Source: Gonatopus flavifemur (taxonomy: Eukaryota > Arthropoda > Insecta > Hymenoptera > Dryinidae). Taken from it: a stretch of DNA of 64,000 bases. The stretch spans positions 28,774,001-28,838,000 of the forward strand of contig JAFFJZ010000006.1 in the NCBI GenBank assembly GCA_018340375.1, written 5' to 3'. Each line of letters opens with the position of its first letter. Position 1 is the first letter of the stretch. The position numbers and the translations under genes are program-made. The notes beneath the pieces are model-generated. The model was given only the letters and a program-made list of their open reading frames with translations. It did not search any database and was not told the DNA's origin. Of the stretch, positions 37,936-63,215 are shown piece by piece.

Positions 37936-38178
37936 TTTTTGAGTAATTTTTCAGAATACTTTTGACTGTGTCCTGTTTTAACCAATAGGTCTGGTTGTAT
38001 CTTCAAGGATCGCTGGTATCACCTCGATCCATTAGATCTAAATTATCTTTTCCTGGAACGTGCTTGGAAAATCTATGAAAGATATATTTTTATAAATTAT
38101 TGAAATAATAGTATAATGATAATTATCCTTTTGTTCAAACTTGTATTGTATAAAAGTTACATCACACAATTCCCTACC

Positions 38179-38292
38179 CCTAGTAGCACAAGGATGTTTG
38201 GAATATTCTATAAATGTCCATAGAACATTCAAATATGCGAATATATTCTGTGCATGCTTATAGAATATTCCAAACATTCTTGTGGTACTTGG
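38179..38292. mobile_element. CCTAGTAGCACAAG foldback MITE (114 bp)
   Basis: CTAGTAGCACAAGGATGTTT and (complement) CAAGTACCACAAGAATGTTT; the arms continue through GGAATATTCTATAA. Confidence 0.8.
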
Positions 38293-39114
38293 AACCCAAG
38301 TAACAAAGGAACTCCTCAAATGTGGTATGATTATTCTGTGAATATGAAGAGAATATGCAACTGAGACTGTTTTGGATAAATCCATAAAGATATTCTATAA
38401 AGGTGCATAGCATATAATTATTCGAAACAGTCTGTCATTTGGAAGTTCTAAAGGATATTATAAATAAATATTTCGAATTTTTTCAAAGGATTGACAGTCC
38501 CAAGTTACAACTTTGGTATTTCAAAATCATACTTCATGAAGATAAAACGCATTTCTTATTTCGTCATTGAAAATAATCATCATCGTGATTGTCATCATTA
38601 ACATGCCTTTTTTAAAAGAAGAAATAACGAGGAAGAAAGAGTCGTAAAATCAGGAGGATATTTTATATATCTGCGTGCAATAACGGTCTTTTAGAGGGTG
38701 AAATCGGAGGGGGGTTGAGTGAGTTTCGGTAGAGGGATAAAAAGTGGAATTTTTCGGGATTGTACCGCACGTTCACGCTGTAACCAGGACCTTGATGAAT
38801 GAGCCGAGAAGCTTCATTTTGCCACACAAGGCAACTAAAGCGGCAGCTGGCTGTACGCCACGTTGATTAGACGCGCATCACGCCGCGTTTGTGGATCTTT
38901 TGCCAAGCGATCCGCGCGTGTATATATATATATATATTCTCGATTCTAGAGAACCACTATGGACAATAACGATATAGACAAGATTTTTCTTTTGAAAGCA
39001 GAAGGTTTTACCGAAAAATAAATTATAATCCTCCCCATTCTGTATTTTGCATCCATTTTGGGAAATTTTAGAACTTTTCTGGTTTACAAGTTCTAGACAT
39101 TTCTGAGATTTATC
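38293..39114. other. Island 38,690-38,940 without repeats
   Basis: GC-richer, unique sequence (GATTAGACGCGCATCACG among others) ending in a TA repeat (38,919-38,937). Candidate regulatory DNA only. Confidence 0.4.
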
Positions 39115-39391
39115 CAGAAGAGAACATGAAGCTTCAGCGAATGTTCAGATCAGATCTGTATGAATCGGGCTGAAGGTTCATAAAAGCTAACTCTTGGATT
39201 CACGAACGTTTGACAAAGGTTCTACGAACGCTGGAATGTCCACCTCAAAATACTTTCAGGAAACATTTTCATCAACAATTTATATGAAAACTCAATTAAT
39301 GGATTAATTGTGAATCTAAAAGTTAGCTTTCATGAACCTTTGACCTATACTATCTATACAGATCTAATTTGAAGCTTCATGTTCCCTTCTC
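39115..39391. mobile_element. GAACATGAAGCTTC foldback (277 bp)
   Basis: AGAAGAGAACATGAAGCTTC left, GAAGCTTCATGTTCCCTTCT right; inner blocks shared with 43,021-43,522. Confidence 0.85.
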
Positions 39392-40720
39392 AGCTGAGAC
39401 GTGGAAACTTAACATATCGAGTCTTCTCCTCTATAATTTGAACAAGATGGAGAGCAATGTACAAGCTCGTTAATTCGATACCCACAGATTCGATGCTACA
39501 GTTCGCAACGCCATATCTTCGTCTTGTCAACCATATTACCCGAACATTGAGCGACACGAGATAGGATACGTATAACAATCGGCTTTCTCTCCTGCATGTA
39601 AAAACTCGGCGTACACACGGTTTTCCCCTCACTCGCTCGCTTACCTCTTTGACAGAAGGGAGGCTCCTATGCTTTTCATTGACTTGGTTAAAGTTTGATT
39701 AATCTATTCCCGCTGGATACAGCCCATTGTTGGGAACGAGGTTCGACCTATCCCGTTGGTTCGTCGGATATTTCTATTTCTAAGCACACCAAGTTTGATG
39801 CTCGAAACCTAGGGAATAATAATAATGCATTGCCAGGAAAGGGGAGCAACAAAGTTCAGCCAGCCGTAATGCGATGTCGTGTGCGTTTGAACTGGTTTTG
39901 TATGTTTTTCACACTCCGGTACCAGAACCCCACTATCACGTGTGTGCGTATAGGACGCACGCTTGTATCATTCGAATGATCAACGATGGCGAATTCGTAT
40001 CGGTCATTTTGAAAAACTCATAAATTCCAAATGATAATCGACTTATGATCCTGGGGTACGGGAAAATCCAATAGGGAAAAAAAATGTAATTAAATTCGAT
40101 CCCGTTTAGGACCAAATGAATGGATTTGATTTTATTATCTTCGTGCAAAAAGGGGTTATTACTTTGCTCGTTACCTGTTCAGATTCTTAGGATTTAAAAC
40201 AGTTATTTTAGAAAGAGAATATCATGGTAAAGAACAACTAAGGAATTCATTTTTATAAATTCGTATGTTATTCTAAAATAAAATGTGGAAGTACTTGAAA
40301 CTCATTTCCGTTTGCATCGAAGAATCTAGTCATTCGCGGATGATTATTCACTGAAGATTGTTGGAATATTCAGAATACATCTTAGCGAAAACGCCGGCCA
40401 ATGCTCGAGATTTCATAGGTCTCTTTTATAGATTTTCATCATGAAGGTGTGGCTGGAACCTGGGAGGTCGTCACACTTATCAACTTTCTTGTTGCCGGTG
40501 CGTTTGTTCGACTTACCGTATCCAAGAAAAGATCTATTCGGATTCGAAATGTCACACAGTGATATACAAGACTTAAGGCATATGTGTGTTCTGTGATATA
40601 TGAATTTCATACGATTATCACAGGGTTTTCTCCCTTTCCCATGGATTTTAGGGCCTTCTCGTTGTCTCTATCTCCTATGTGAAAACTAGTTTCATGAATT
40701 TGATAATTCATATGTTCATA
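39392..40720. other. No gene seen
   Basis: Non-repetitive DNA; ORFs under 100 codons, none recognised. Confidence 0.6.
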
Positions 40721-41097
40721 CACTGTTAGAAAAGTACCGGAAAATTTCCCTTCATGGCGCACGGAGAGGAAAATATTGCTGGCATAACAAGCAATGTTAT
40801 GCCTGTTACTATAGCGCCTACAAAAAAAAACTAGCTGAAAGAGCGAGAAAAATGATTGACACAACTACATGTTTTGCTGACTAATTAACGTCTCAGCTGC
40901 TGGAGCGAATACTTTTGCAAGGACAACAAATTTCTTTGTAGACACTATAGTAGCAAACCATTTTTCTGCATTTTGTAGTCTGAATACAAGAATTTTCTGG
41001 TACTTGTACTGGAATTCTCATGATTTTAATGTAATTTTTCAGTACAAATGTACAGGTAAACTGCATCCGGGTACTGGAAGTATTCTTTTTTACAGTG
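40721..41097. mobile_element. CACTGT-ended element with TA duplication (377 bp)
   Basis: CACTGTTAGAAAAGTACCGG left, TATTCTTTTTTACAGTG right, TA outside both ends. The interior shares TGTACTGAAAAATTACATT with 44,337-44,763. Confidence 0.85.
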
Positions 41098-42414
41098 TAC
41101 ACTGTTCAAAGATTCTTTCAAAGATTATTATATGAATGCAAAAAATAAAAGAAAATTATATAATTAAAATGAACAAAAAGGTACCAAAAATCTGTCATCC
41201 TTTGGAATCGCATATATCTCGAGGGACCCCACATATCGTTACTTATGCCAAGCTTTGATTCGTCCATTGAACGTTCCCCGCCCATAATCCATACCCCCAC
41301 GTGAGTCTGTTTAAGGGCTGTTGCTTTTTTCCCTCGTCGGCACCTTTGAAGATCACTGGACTTTTCAAGTTTCCCCTACTCAATTCCCATTCCTACCCCG
41401 AACCGTTTGTCGTCCAATCTGTTGCTTCGGCTCACCCTTGTGGTGCAAATCGACTCGCTGTAGGTCAAGAATAGCCCGCACAAGAACAACGTGGCCTATC
41501 CTACAACGTCAACGACAACAATAATAATCACAAGGATCGTGTGAATCGGTCGGAGAATTCGGTGAAACAAAAAACCCAAGACACAGAGAAATTCTGTTTT
41601 TTCCCTGCATTGTTGATTTTATGATGAAACGTGGTGTGAGGAGGGAATAATAATAATCTCACAAAGATGATTTATTCTTACGGAAAGTATTTTGGATCTT
41701 GAATTATTCATTGAGTAAATAATACGGACATGGGGTGCTGTGGAAATTGAACATTCTTTGTGGTGCGCGGAGAAAAGAATAATTTTGTGATTCGGAGACA
41801 ACTGAGAAATATTTAAATGCGTAGATCAATTGTATTCTTTTCGTTATATTATTATAGATTTTTTTTTCTTATGTTATTCGATTAGAACTGCTTTTTCACT
41901 TATCGTACTGAGTTTTTCCTGACCGAAACACAAAGGAAGGCAGTGTTCGTTCGAAGAATTATAATAGAGTACTGTCGCTTTTAAATGTTACTCATTGAAA
42001 TTCATACCCTTCAATAAAGATTGATAAATTGTCACAAAATCTTATAAGAATATATGAGATTTTATACCTATTCTATTCTCAGACAACAAAGTGCTAGAAA
42101 AATTCGCCACAACTTCCCAACAACACGGAGCAACTGTTGTTGGGAAGTTGCTGAGAAGTTGCGTTGCCAAATGCGTGGCAACATATGCAACAAGCTCGAA
42201 AGTTAAGTTGTCATGAAGCTGCAAAGATTTTTGGATACGTGAGATCGAGGAATCCTGCAACAAAAAAACACAAGCAGCTTTTGTTGTTAGGGTTTCGTCA
42301 TCTAACGATTTTAAACAAAGTTATATTTTCATACCAATTAACGTGTCTCGCATGAAAGTGGAATGGATGATTACTTTTTTGCTTTATAAATTTTACATAC
42401 TCGATGGTTGACCC
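41098..42414. other. No gene; one perfect 16-bp hairpin
   Basis: Non-coding. A hairpin at 42,110-42,150 is the only structure noticed. Confidence 0.6.
42110..42150. repeat. Perfect 16-bp hairpin
   Basis: CAACTTCCCAACAACA and its exact complement, 9-nt loop CGGAGCAAC. Further GTTGCxxAA-type units follow to 42,230. Confidence 0.85.
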
Positions 42415-42514
42415 CTCTGTTACAAAGAATCCATAAAATCTCACTGATGAATAGGAAAATGAATAGGTTTCAATGATATTCAATCAGAAATTTAATAGAA
42501 TATTTCTACCTGGG
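42415..42514 (-). mobile_element. CCCAGGTA MITE (100 bp)
   Basis: CTCTGTTACAAAGAATCC left, AATATTTCTACCTGGG right. Confidence 0.8.
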
Positions 42515-42825
42515 CCATAACGTTCAAAATAACCACGTGTTGCTCACTAAACAAAACCCTAACAGCACATTCACCGATTTCCACGTCGCATCTCCGTGGA
42601 CTCCACGTGGATAGAACGGAAATTCCACGCGGAGGCAACGTAGAAATGTCTGGTGCTGTACGGAAAGGAGCAAAGTATAAATATCTATACTCTTTTGTAA
42701 AAATCTCATAAATTCCAATCAATTCTAGTATATTTCTAAGACAAAAATTGCACGAAATCTGTTGATCAGATTTTGCAAATGACCCTGATTGAATCTTATG
42801 CAGTTCTTGTACAAGGTTTGCATTG

Positions 42826-43010
42826 ACAGCGAAAAATTTTGTGTCACAGAAGGTCCACTTAGAGTTTGTGTCGAAAACAACGTATCAAATTCTGGAATTT
42901 ACAGATTTTTAGTGTAAATTGCTCATTTTTGTGTTAATATTTGACATAAATTGCGAGTGGATTTCCTGGGACATACATGTGTGTTAAAAATACACAAAAT
43001 TTTCCGCTGT
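42826..43010. mobile_element. ACAGCGAAAAATTTTGTGT element (185 bp)
   Basis: 19-bp TIRs ACAGCGAAAAATTTTGTGT and ACACAAAATTTTCCGCTGT, one mismatch. Confidence 0.8.
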
Positions 43011-43020
43011 GTTGTTATAT

Positions 43021-43522
43021 CCCGAAGAGAACATGAAGCTTCAGCGAACGTTCAGATTAGATCTGTATAGATCGGATCGAAAGTTCATAAAAGCTAACTT
43101 TTAGATTCACAAACGTTTGACAAAGGTTCTACGGACGTTGAAATGTCCGCCTCGAAATACGTTCAGGAAACATAGATGGAATGTTCGCTGAAGGTTCATC
43201 GAAGATTTGACGAAGCTCCACAAAAATATCTATACTTATATTAATTTTGATCAATTTATATGAAAAATCAATTAATTAATGAACATAAATTATTATATAC
43301 TAATCCAAATATAGATATTTTTGTGGAGCTTCGTCAAACCTTCGATGAACCTTCAGCGAACGTTCCATCTATGTTTCCTGAACTTATTTCGAGGCGGACA
43401 TTTCAACGTCCGTAGAACCTTTGTCAAACGTGTGTGAATCTAAAAGTCAGCTCTAATGAACCTTCAGCCCGATCTATACACATCTAATCTGAACGTTCGC
43501 TGAAGCTTCATGTTCTCTTCGA
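43021..43522. mobile_element. Long foldback, GAAGAGAACATGAAGC ends (502 bp)
   Basis: Arms of about 220 bp pair with few mismatches; the loop is short and AT-rich (43,230-43,310). Blocks such as TTCAGCGAACGTTC recur. Shorter relative at 39,115-39,391. Confidence 0.9.
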
Positions 43523-43752
43523 GATGGGATCATGAACACTTATAAGATCTAGAACTCTTGAAAACTTTCAAAGTTTATATGAAATAATAAGGTTTATGCA
43601 GAGTCGGCACTTCTCCTTGATACGGTGGGTACCCACCCACCTGAAAATTCTAAAATTTGGGTGTAAAAACCACTTGGAATGACCCACATGAACGCAGGAT
43701 TACGTTCTATAAACGTTCATAAGATATTCCAAACGTTTGGATGATATTATTA

Positions 43753-43920
43753 CCCAGATAGCAATTTAGCGTTGCTGCATGTTGTCTCAAGCTTCTCAGC
43801 TTACACAAGCCTTGCAGCAGAGTTGTAGCAATCTTACCCTGACAAAGTTATCAATAACAAGTCGGAAACAATGAAATGACAAGTCTGACAAACTTATGCC
43901 AAGCTTCAATGTTATCTGGG
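43753..43920. mobile_element. CCCAGATAGCAATTTAG MITE with TA duplication (168 bp)
   Basis: Left CCCAGATAGCAATTTAG, right (complement) CCCAGATAACATTGAAGC, TA outside both ends. Confidence 0.85.
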
Positions 43921-44104
43921 TAGAGTAAGCGATTTTGTATCTTTGATAACCCATATCATTTCATTGATCAAGGTTTTATCAACAATCAGAGCAAGCATCG
44001 TAAACCATGAAACCTGGGCAGGGATCATCACAAGAATTTTAACATTCTGAGCGGAACGATAATTATCTCTATCATCAAAATAATTGTTGAAACACGGGTC
44101 GAGG

Positions 44105-44175
44105 CAGGTAGAAATATTCTATCGAGTCCTATTACGAATTGTGAAATTTCTGATCAAATATCATTGAATTTCATA
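44105..44175 (+). mobile_element. CCCAGGTA MITE, truncated
   Basis: GCAGGTAGAAATATTCTATC then GTGAAATTTCTGATCAAATA; the right end is missing. Confidence 0.7.
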
Positions 44176-44336
44176 ATATATTTCATGCAGCAACATAATT
44201 TTTGATACTCAATTTTGTGATCATCTCCTATTATTCGACATGCGTCTTCGTGAAATCTCAGTTTAACTTCTCAATAATTTTTTGTCGAGAGATCCGTCTA
44301 GATCTTGAAAAGATTCTACGGTTAATTAATAGGCTT

Positions 44337-44763
44337 CACTGTAAGAAAAAGCTTTGGGAAAATTCCAGTATCGTACTGGAAGCAGACCTGACGAGAAGGG
44401 GGGATTGCCAGGGTGTTTCCCGGATTTTTCCCAAGTACTTTATCTCCTTCCGTTTTTGTCAAACGGTTTCCGACTCAAATGAAACGGAAGATATATATAT
44501 GATGATGTATATATTTTTGATTTTGAAGTTAAGGAACTTTGTATTATATCTTTGTGAGAATAAAGTTTTTTAACTGAATTTCAAGAAAATTGGGGCCCGA
44601 ATTTTCACTCCACGGCCCTGACTGGAAGCTATTAACCTGTACATTTGTACTGAAAAATTACATTCAAATCAGAAAGATTCTTTTATTTATACTAGAAAAT
44701 TGAAGTGAAGTGAAATTTTCCAATTCCTGGGTACCGGAAAATGCCAGTTTTTTTGGAACAGTG
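44337..44763. mobile_element. Probable CACTGT-ended element (427 bp)
   Basis: CACTGTAAGAAAAAGC left, TTTTTTTGGAACAGTG right, TT outside both. Interior similar to 40,721-41,097. Confidence 0.6.
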
Positions 44764-46239
44764 TTGTTTCTCATCGGGAAGGTACACATTCGATACATAC
44801 TTGAACATAGTTGCGTATCAAATAATGGTAGCAGAATTCCAATTCACCTCAAAACGAACAAATTATGTTCACATTCATCGAAAGAAACGCATTCACGAGC
44901 ACAAGACGACCTCCGTATCTAATTTGATATTGTCATGAAAAATAATTTCAAATATCTCGTAGCCCACTTCATACAAACCTAATTGATGTTTCTTTATTCT
45001 TCAAACACCTAGAATCAACGTCGTATTTGAAATATATTGCTTTCCGTTTCCCATACGATGATTATCGATCATCCGATTTATGAAAAAAAAGAAAGAAAGA
45101 AAAAAAAGGAAAGAAAATAAATTCCAAAGAATCATGTAGCGAGGTCAAAAGACACAAGAAGTGAAAAAGTTCTAAGTCCTGTTGTAGTATGTCAGGTTCA
45201 CTTTTGTGTCACGAACTGAAGAAGTGAAGAAGAATAATGAAAAAAGAGAGAAGATCGACCACCTACTTTGCGAGCACAATGGTTCACAAATGCGTGGCGA
45301 CAGGACCCGTAGATATACGGCAGCCTGATTGCACGTTGTCACCGTGTATTCCTCATCGTCGGCACCCTCTGTTCTCGAACTGGATGCCTGAAAACTTTCC
45401 TCACCGGTAGAACAATTTTCAAACTCTTATTATATGTATCTTTTCGAAGATTGAATACAAAATATGCTTCAGAAACAATGCCAAGAGGGTACAAATGAAC
45501 GAGAAAGAATAATATTATTATTTTTGAACGATTTATTCCATAGCATCGAATAATACAAATCAATAGAATATAATTTTCGCAATTTATGCACAATAATATA
45601 CATATATTTACAAATGCATTCGTAACTGGCCGATTAAAACAATCTGATTATTCATCACAATAAAAATTTTGTATCATTCATAATATTTCATATACAGTCT
45701 TAAATATGAACAGATAAATAGAATATATAATAATATATGTTGAGTTTCTTCATTCTAATTATTGGTTAATTAATTCTAGGGGTTTATTATTCATCATTGA
45801 TATCGGAGACATAGTACATATAACGATACGCTACGTACAGACACTTAGTTTAAATTAAATTTACGAGATCACATTCAATCCTGTGATTTTTTTTCTATAC
45901 TATGACTATATCAATAAAGTTATAAATATTCATCTGAAGACACTGGAGAAGTTTGTCCAATATATTTCATTAATATTTACATGAATCGTATACTTTCTAA
46001 CGATACACTAAATTTTCTTTCTTTGTGAGGTCTCCTAAAAAGACAAGTTTCAAAACTCGGGAAAAGATTTATATACATAAATCGGATCACCATTCGCAAA
46101 AGGCACATCGATATGTTAACTTTTTGTTTAAAGCATTTCGTAGTAGTTTATCATGAATTGACTCTAGATGTATGTATACATAATGTCAAAATTTCGTTTC
46201 AAAAAGCAGTTGTTACATCAACTTCATAAGATTTCATTT
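44764..46239 (-). other. Probable gsb 3' UTR and flanking AT-rich DNA
   Basis: No gene or transposon is recognisable. Sequence just below the stop is very AT-rich, as usual for insect 3' UTRs. The transcript end is not determinable. Confidence 0.5.
45783..45788 (-). terminator. Candidate poly(A) signal for gsb
   Basis: TTTATT on the plus strand is AATAAA on the minus strand, about 450 nt past the gsb stop. Another lies at 45,532-45,537. Without cDNA neither can be chosen, and the region is AT-rich enough for chance matches. Confidence 0.3.
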
Positions 46240-60234
<13,995 letters not shown>

Positions 60235-60464
60235 CTGAAACAAATGAAAAACAGGGGAATTATTTTCTCTGCTAAATAGAGAGAATGGCGAGACAAGTTC
60301 ATATATGATAACCGAATGCACAGGAAACAGATGTGAAAGGGACGAAGAAGAGTAGAGAGAAAAAAAGAGGGTGGCTGAAACGTCCATCGCGTCTTCGCGC
60401 GAGTCCAAAGATATGCACGCGAGGTGCCGCTCAAGAGACTGTCTTTTCTCTCCCTTCTCTTTTC

Positions 60465-60482
60465 CTAATTACCGGTAATTAG
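60465..60482. promoter_or_regulatory. Perfect 18-bp palindrome of two homeodomain cores
   Basis: CTAATTACCGGTAATTAG equals its own reverse complement: two TAATTA cores separated by CCGG, 230 bp upstream of the paired-box exon. Paired-class homeodomains are known to bind palindromic TAAT sites cooperatively, though with 2-3 bp spacing between TAAT halves; here the spacing is different, so the binding factor is uncertain. Confidence 0.5.
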
Positions 60483-60490
60483 AGCCCTTC

Positions 60491-60511
60491 TTAATTAACT
60501 TAATTATAATT
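60491..60511. promoter_or_regulatory. Cluster of TTAATTA homeodomain cores
   Basis: TTAATTAA followed by TTAATTATAATT directly after the 18-bp palindrome. Several overlapping ATTA cores lie within 21 bp. Function is inferred from motif density only. Confidence 0.35.
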
Positions 60512-60639
60512 GTACGAAGTCAAACGGACGACGTTTTATACGAATGAAAGAAACGATTTTACATGGAAAGAAGCGAATGAGATGCGAGAATGAGTTGCTT
60601 TTACAAGTGCCATATCAACGAGTTGCCGTTATTATTGTT

Positions 60640-60690
60640 ATTGTGACTGTTGTTGTCGTCGTCATTGTTGTTGTTGTTGTTGTTGTTTCT
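60640..60690 (+). repeat. (GTT/GTC)n trinucleotide repeat
   Basis: Imperfect then perfect GTT units; would read poly-Val but has no gene context. Confidence 0.85.
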
Positions 60691-61020
60691 GCTGCGGCTA
60701 CCGCCACTTGGCGTGCACGAAAGAACCTGGAAAAAGCATCAAGAGAGTTCTTTCTAACCGAGAAGAGTTGTTATACGGCCTTCGGTTTTGCTGTGAGCCG
60801 TAAAAGGGACTGGGAAGAAAGAGGCTTTTAAAACCTCGACGAACTCTTCCAAGAGCAGCCGCTTCTTTTTACTTTATGGACAATGACCAGGAGAGCCAAC
60901 ATCCTCCAAAGGGTGGAGGAGAAGTAAGAAAGATCCCGAGGCTATTCCGCGTTTACGCATATTTACATAAGTAGCGTTTGCATAAGAGAAACGACGCGGT
61001 AGAGAGGGTTATAGTTATTA

Positions 61021-61039
61021 GTACTCACGCGGTGAGTAC
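61021..61039. repeat. 8-bp inverted repeat GTACTCAC/GTGAGTAC
   Basis: Perfect 8-bp arms around a GCG centre. Either arm reads as a splice donor core (GTGAGTAC) on one strand. No exon could be attached to it. Confidence 0.4.
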
Positions 61040-62037
61040 GATGACCCTCTTCTGTTTCGCCAATCAAAGATAATTCCTTTGTTGACATTAATTCAGATGA
61101 AAAACTGAATCAACAATCATCAAGATTCATTCCACTTGTGATAATATTGTACCATAAAATTCTAGAGATAATCTCATTAGAAAAGGTACCTAGAGAACAC
61201 TTTTTCAAAGTACACGTGTCTCGAGAAACTTCCTCCTCCTCCGGACGGTATCGTAATAAAGTATCGAAAGAGGAATTATTTACCCACGTGTGTGATAATT
61301 TGATGGCAATTCGAAAGAGTGAAAGAGCCTTTTGAGTGTTTTTCGTGTAAGTAGACAAATTAACCCCCGCAATGCATATGAATTTTTGACGCTTTAACCC
61401 ATTAAACGTATTATACATCATATACAACGTAAGAAACCGACCGACAAACGTTCGCTAATTACCGCGGCTTGATTCAAAAAGGGTCCCTGGCCCAATAGTA
61501 GTCCCGTTTCGTCGTTTATCAAGAGTCTCAGACTTACATATCGTAACCCGCCGCCATTCTAGTAAAGGACATATCCATATGTGCGTACAAGTGTAGAACT
61601 TGTACAACGATCTCCGCATACACGTTCGCTGGTTTGTGTTAAGGCACAGGTACGTGTATACGTGTAGTTTATGTAGAGAAAGATCCCTGGCGGACACCTC
61701 AAGAGGGGTATGACGTCAGTCAGGCCGCGGGGCCCGACAGGATTACAGGCAAGATCAAAAGAGACCGACCGCCGCCGACACCGTCGCCGCTGACGTTGCT
61801 GCCTCGTTCGTTCGCCGCTCATTCGATGCGTGCGCACCACACGTTCGCCGTGCCAAGACCCCGTCGCAGGCCCCCCGAACCACGGAGGTGGCGAGGATGA
61901 TACGTTGATTTCTATTTCTTCGTCACATCGTTTGTACCGATCAATTTCTATACTTATGCTTTTTGGTTTCCAGATTTTCAGGAGAATTTTAGGAGAGCAC
62001 GAAACTTGTTTGAGTTCGTGGAAAAATTTATAGTTTA

Positions 62038-62172
62038 ACCCCGCTAAAAATACCAGACACAATGAAACCAGGATATTCCGATTTCGCCAATTTTTGACCT
62101 GATTCCCTGGGACGAAAACCATTCAAAGTCTGGCAAGTATTTTTTGTCCGGATCTGCGTGGCATTTTCAGGA
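62038..62172. mobile_element. Related small element
   Basis: Left CTAAAAATACCAGACAC, right GATCTGCGTGGCATTTTCAG; shares CCTGGGACRAA with 15,627-15,761. Confidence 0.5.
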
Positions 62173-62969
62173 GAAAATGGTTTGATACCCCCAAGAGGAT
62201 AATTCAACAAATGATTGACATGAAATTTAATGGGATTTGAAATCTCATTGAAAAATGCTGGAATAGGATTTGGTCAGAACATTGTACAAGATTCAATGAG
62301 ATTTGGCGAGAATCAATGGTTATCTTTTAACTAGGGTTGTTACTCTTCCCTCGCGAATTGGATATTCACGTCTTTGGAGGAATATTCAATAACAAAAATA
62401 TCCTCGAGAATTCCGAGATAAATATCTCGCGGATGAAAATTTTCATCGACAACAGAAGTGAGAATATCGCCATAACTCACTATAATCAAGTTGATAATCG
62501 GATTTCGAGCAATATGAGTTATTGCCACTTTGTGTTGAGAAACCTGTTCTTGAAGCTATTTCCAGGGTACACTTCGCTTTCTTTACTGTACACCACTGCA
62601 AATTATAGTGAGTTGATTATATGAAGTTTTTCGAATTTTTGAATTATCGTTGTTCTTGTTGTTCCTCTTTCACATCCCACGAAAGGTTGCAAAAGAATCT
62701 TGCGTTTTGTCGATCGATAGTTTCTTTTACTCACAAAGTTGCGGTGAGTGGGGCTGTGGAATTGGAATTGGATCGGCGAAAGTGATCATTAACTAATCAT
62801 ATCGATACTGCATTTTTCACTTGTGTCAATTAAAATTCACTCGAAGTAGATCACCGATACTTGGCAATACGTGTTGCACCAAGTTATCCAAGCGGCACAA
62901 CATGCATTTCATGCAGTTGAATACATTCAATCCATCTTCGTAGTACGTAATTCACTTCACTAAGTCTCA

Positions 62970-63215
62970 GAAGTGAGCCAGTTCGCTTCGAGTGGGATTT
63001 TCACTCGTTTCGAGTAGCCTTCGCTCTTTTGGAATGAAAAATTCACTGTAGAATTGAAATGACTGTGAGTTTCCAACTCCCTGCTTGAAGAATCTCATTG
63101 ATTCCGATGCAGAAAATCCATTAAAAATTGATTCTCAAGCAGGTCTCAAACCTCAGACAAGCTCACTATTTTGGCTGGCTGAAGAGTGAAATCTCACTCT
63201 ATAAATTTCAGAGAG
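62970..63215. mobile_element. CACTC-rich repeat element, second copy with nested MITE
   Basis: Same blocks in the same order as 10,945-11,175, interrupted by the 63-bp foldback at 63,080-63,142. Confidence 0.6.
63080..63142. mobile_element. Internally deleted CCTGCTTGAAG MITE (63 bp)
   Basis: Begins CCTGCTTGAAGAATCTC and ends GATTCTCAAGCAGG; the second arm is nearly absent. It is inserted inside the 62,970-63,215 repeat. Confidence 0.8.

Noticed and set aside
61032..61080. Candidate first exon ending at the GTGAGTAC donor on the minus strand
   Set aside because: Its last base would turn the conserved Gly at the start of the paired domain into Arg, and the upstream residues do not resemble a Pax N-terminus.
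61559..62122. 187-codon minus ORF upstream of gsb
   Set aside because: Arg-rich low-complexity translation of a GC-rich patch, running into a small repeat element; lacks Pax N-terminal sequence.
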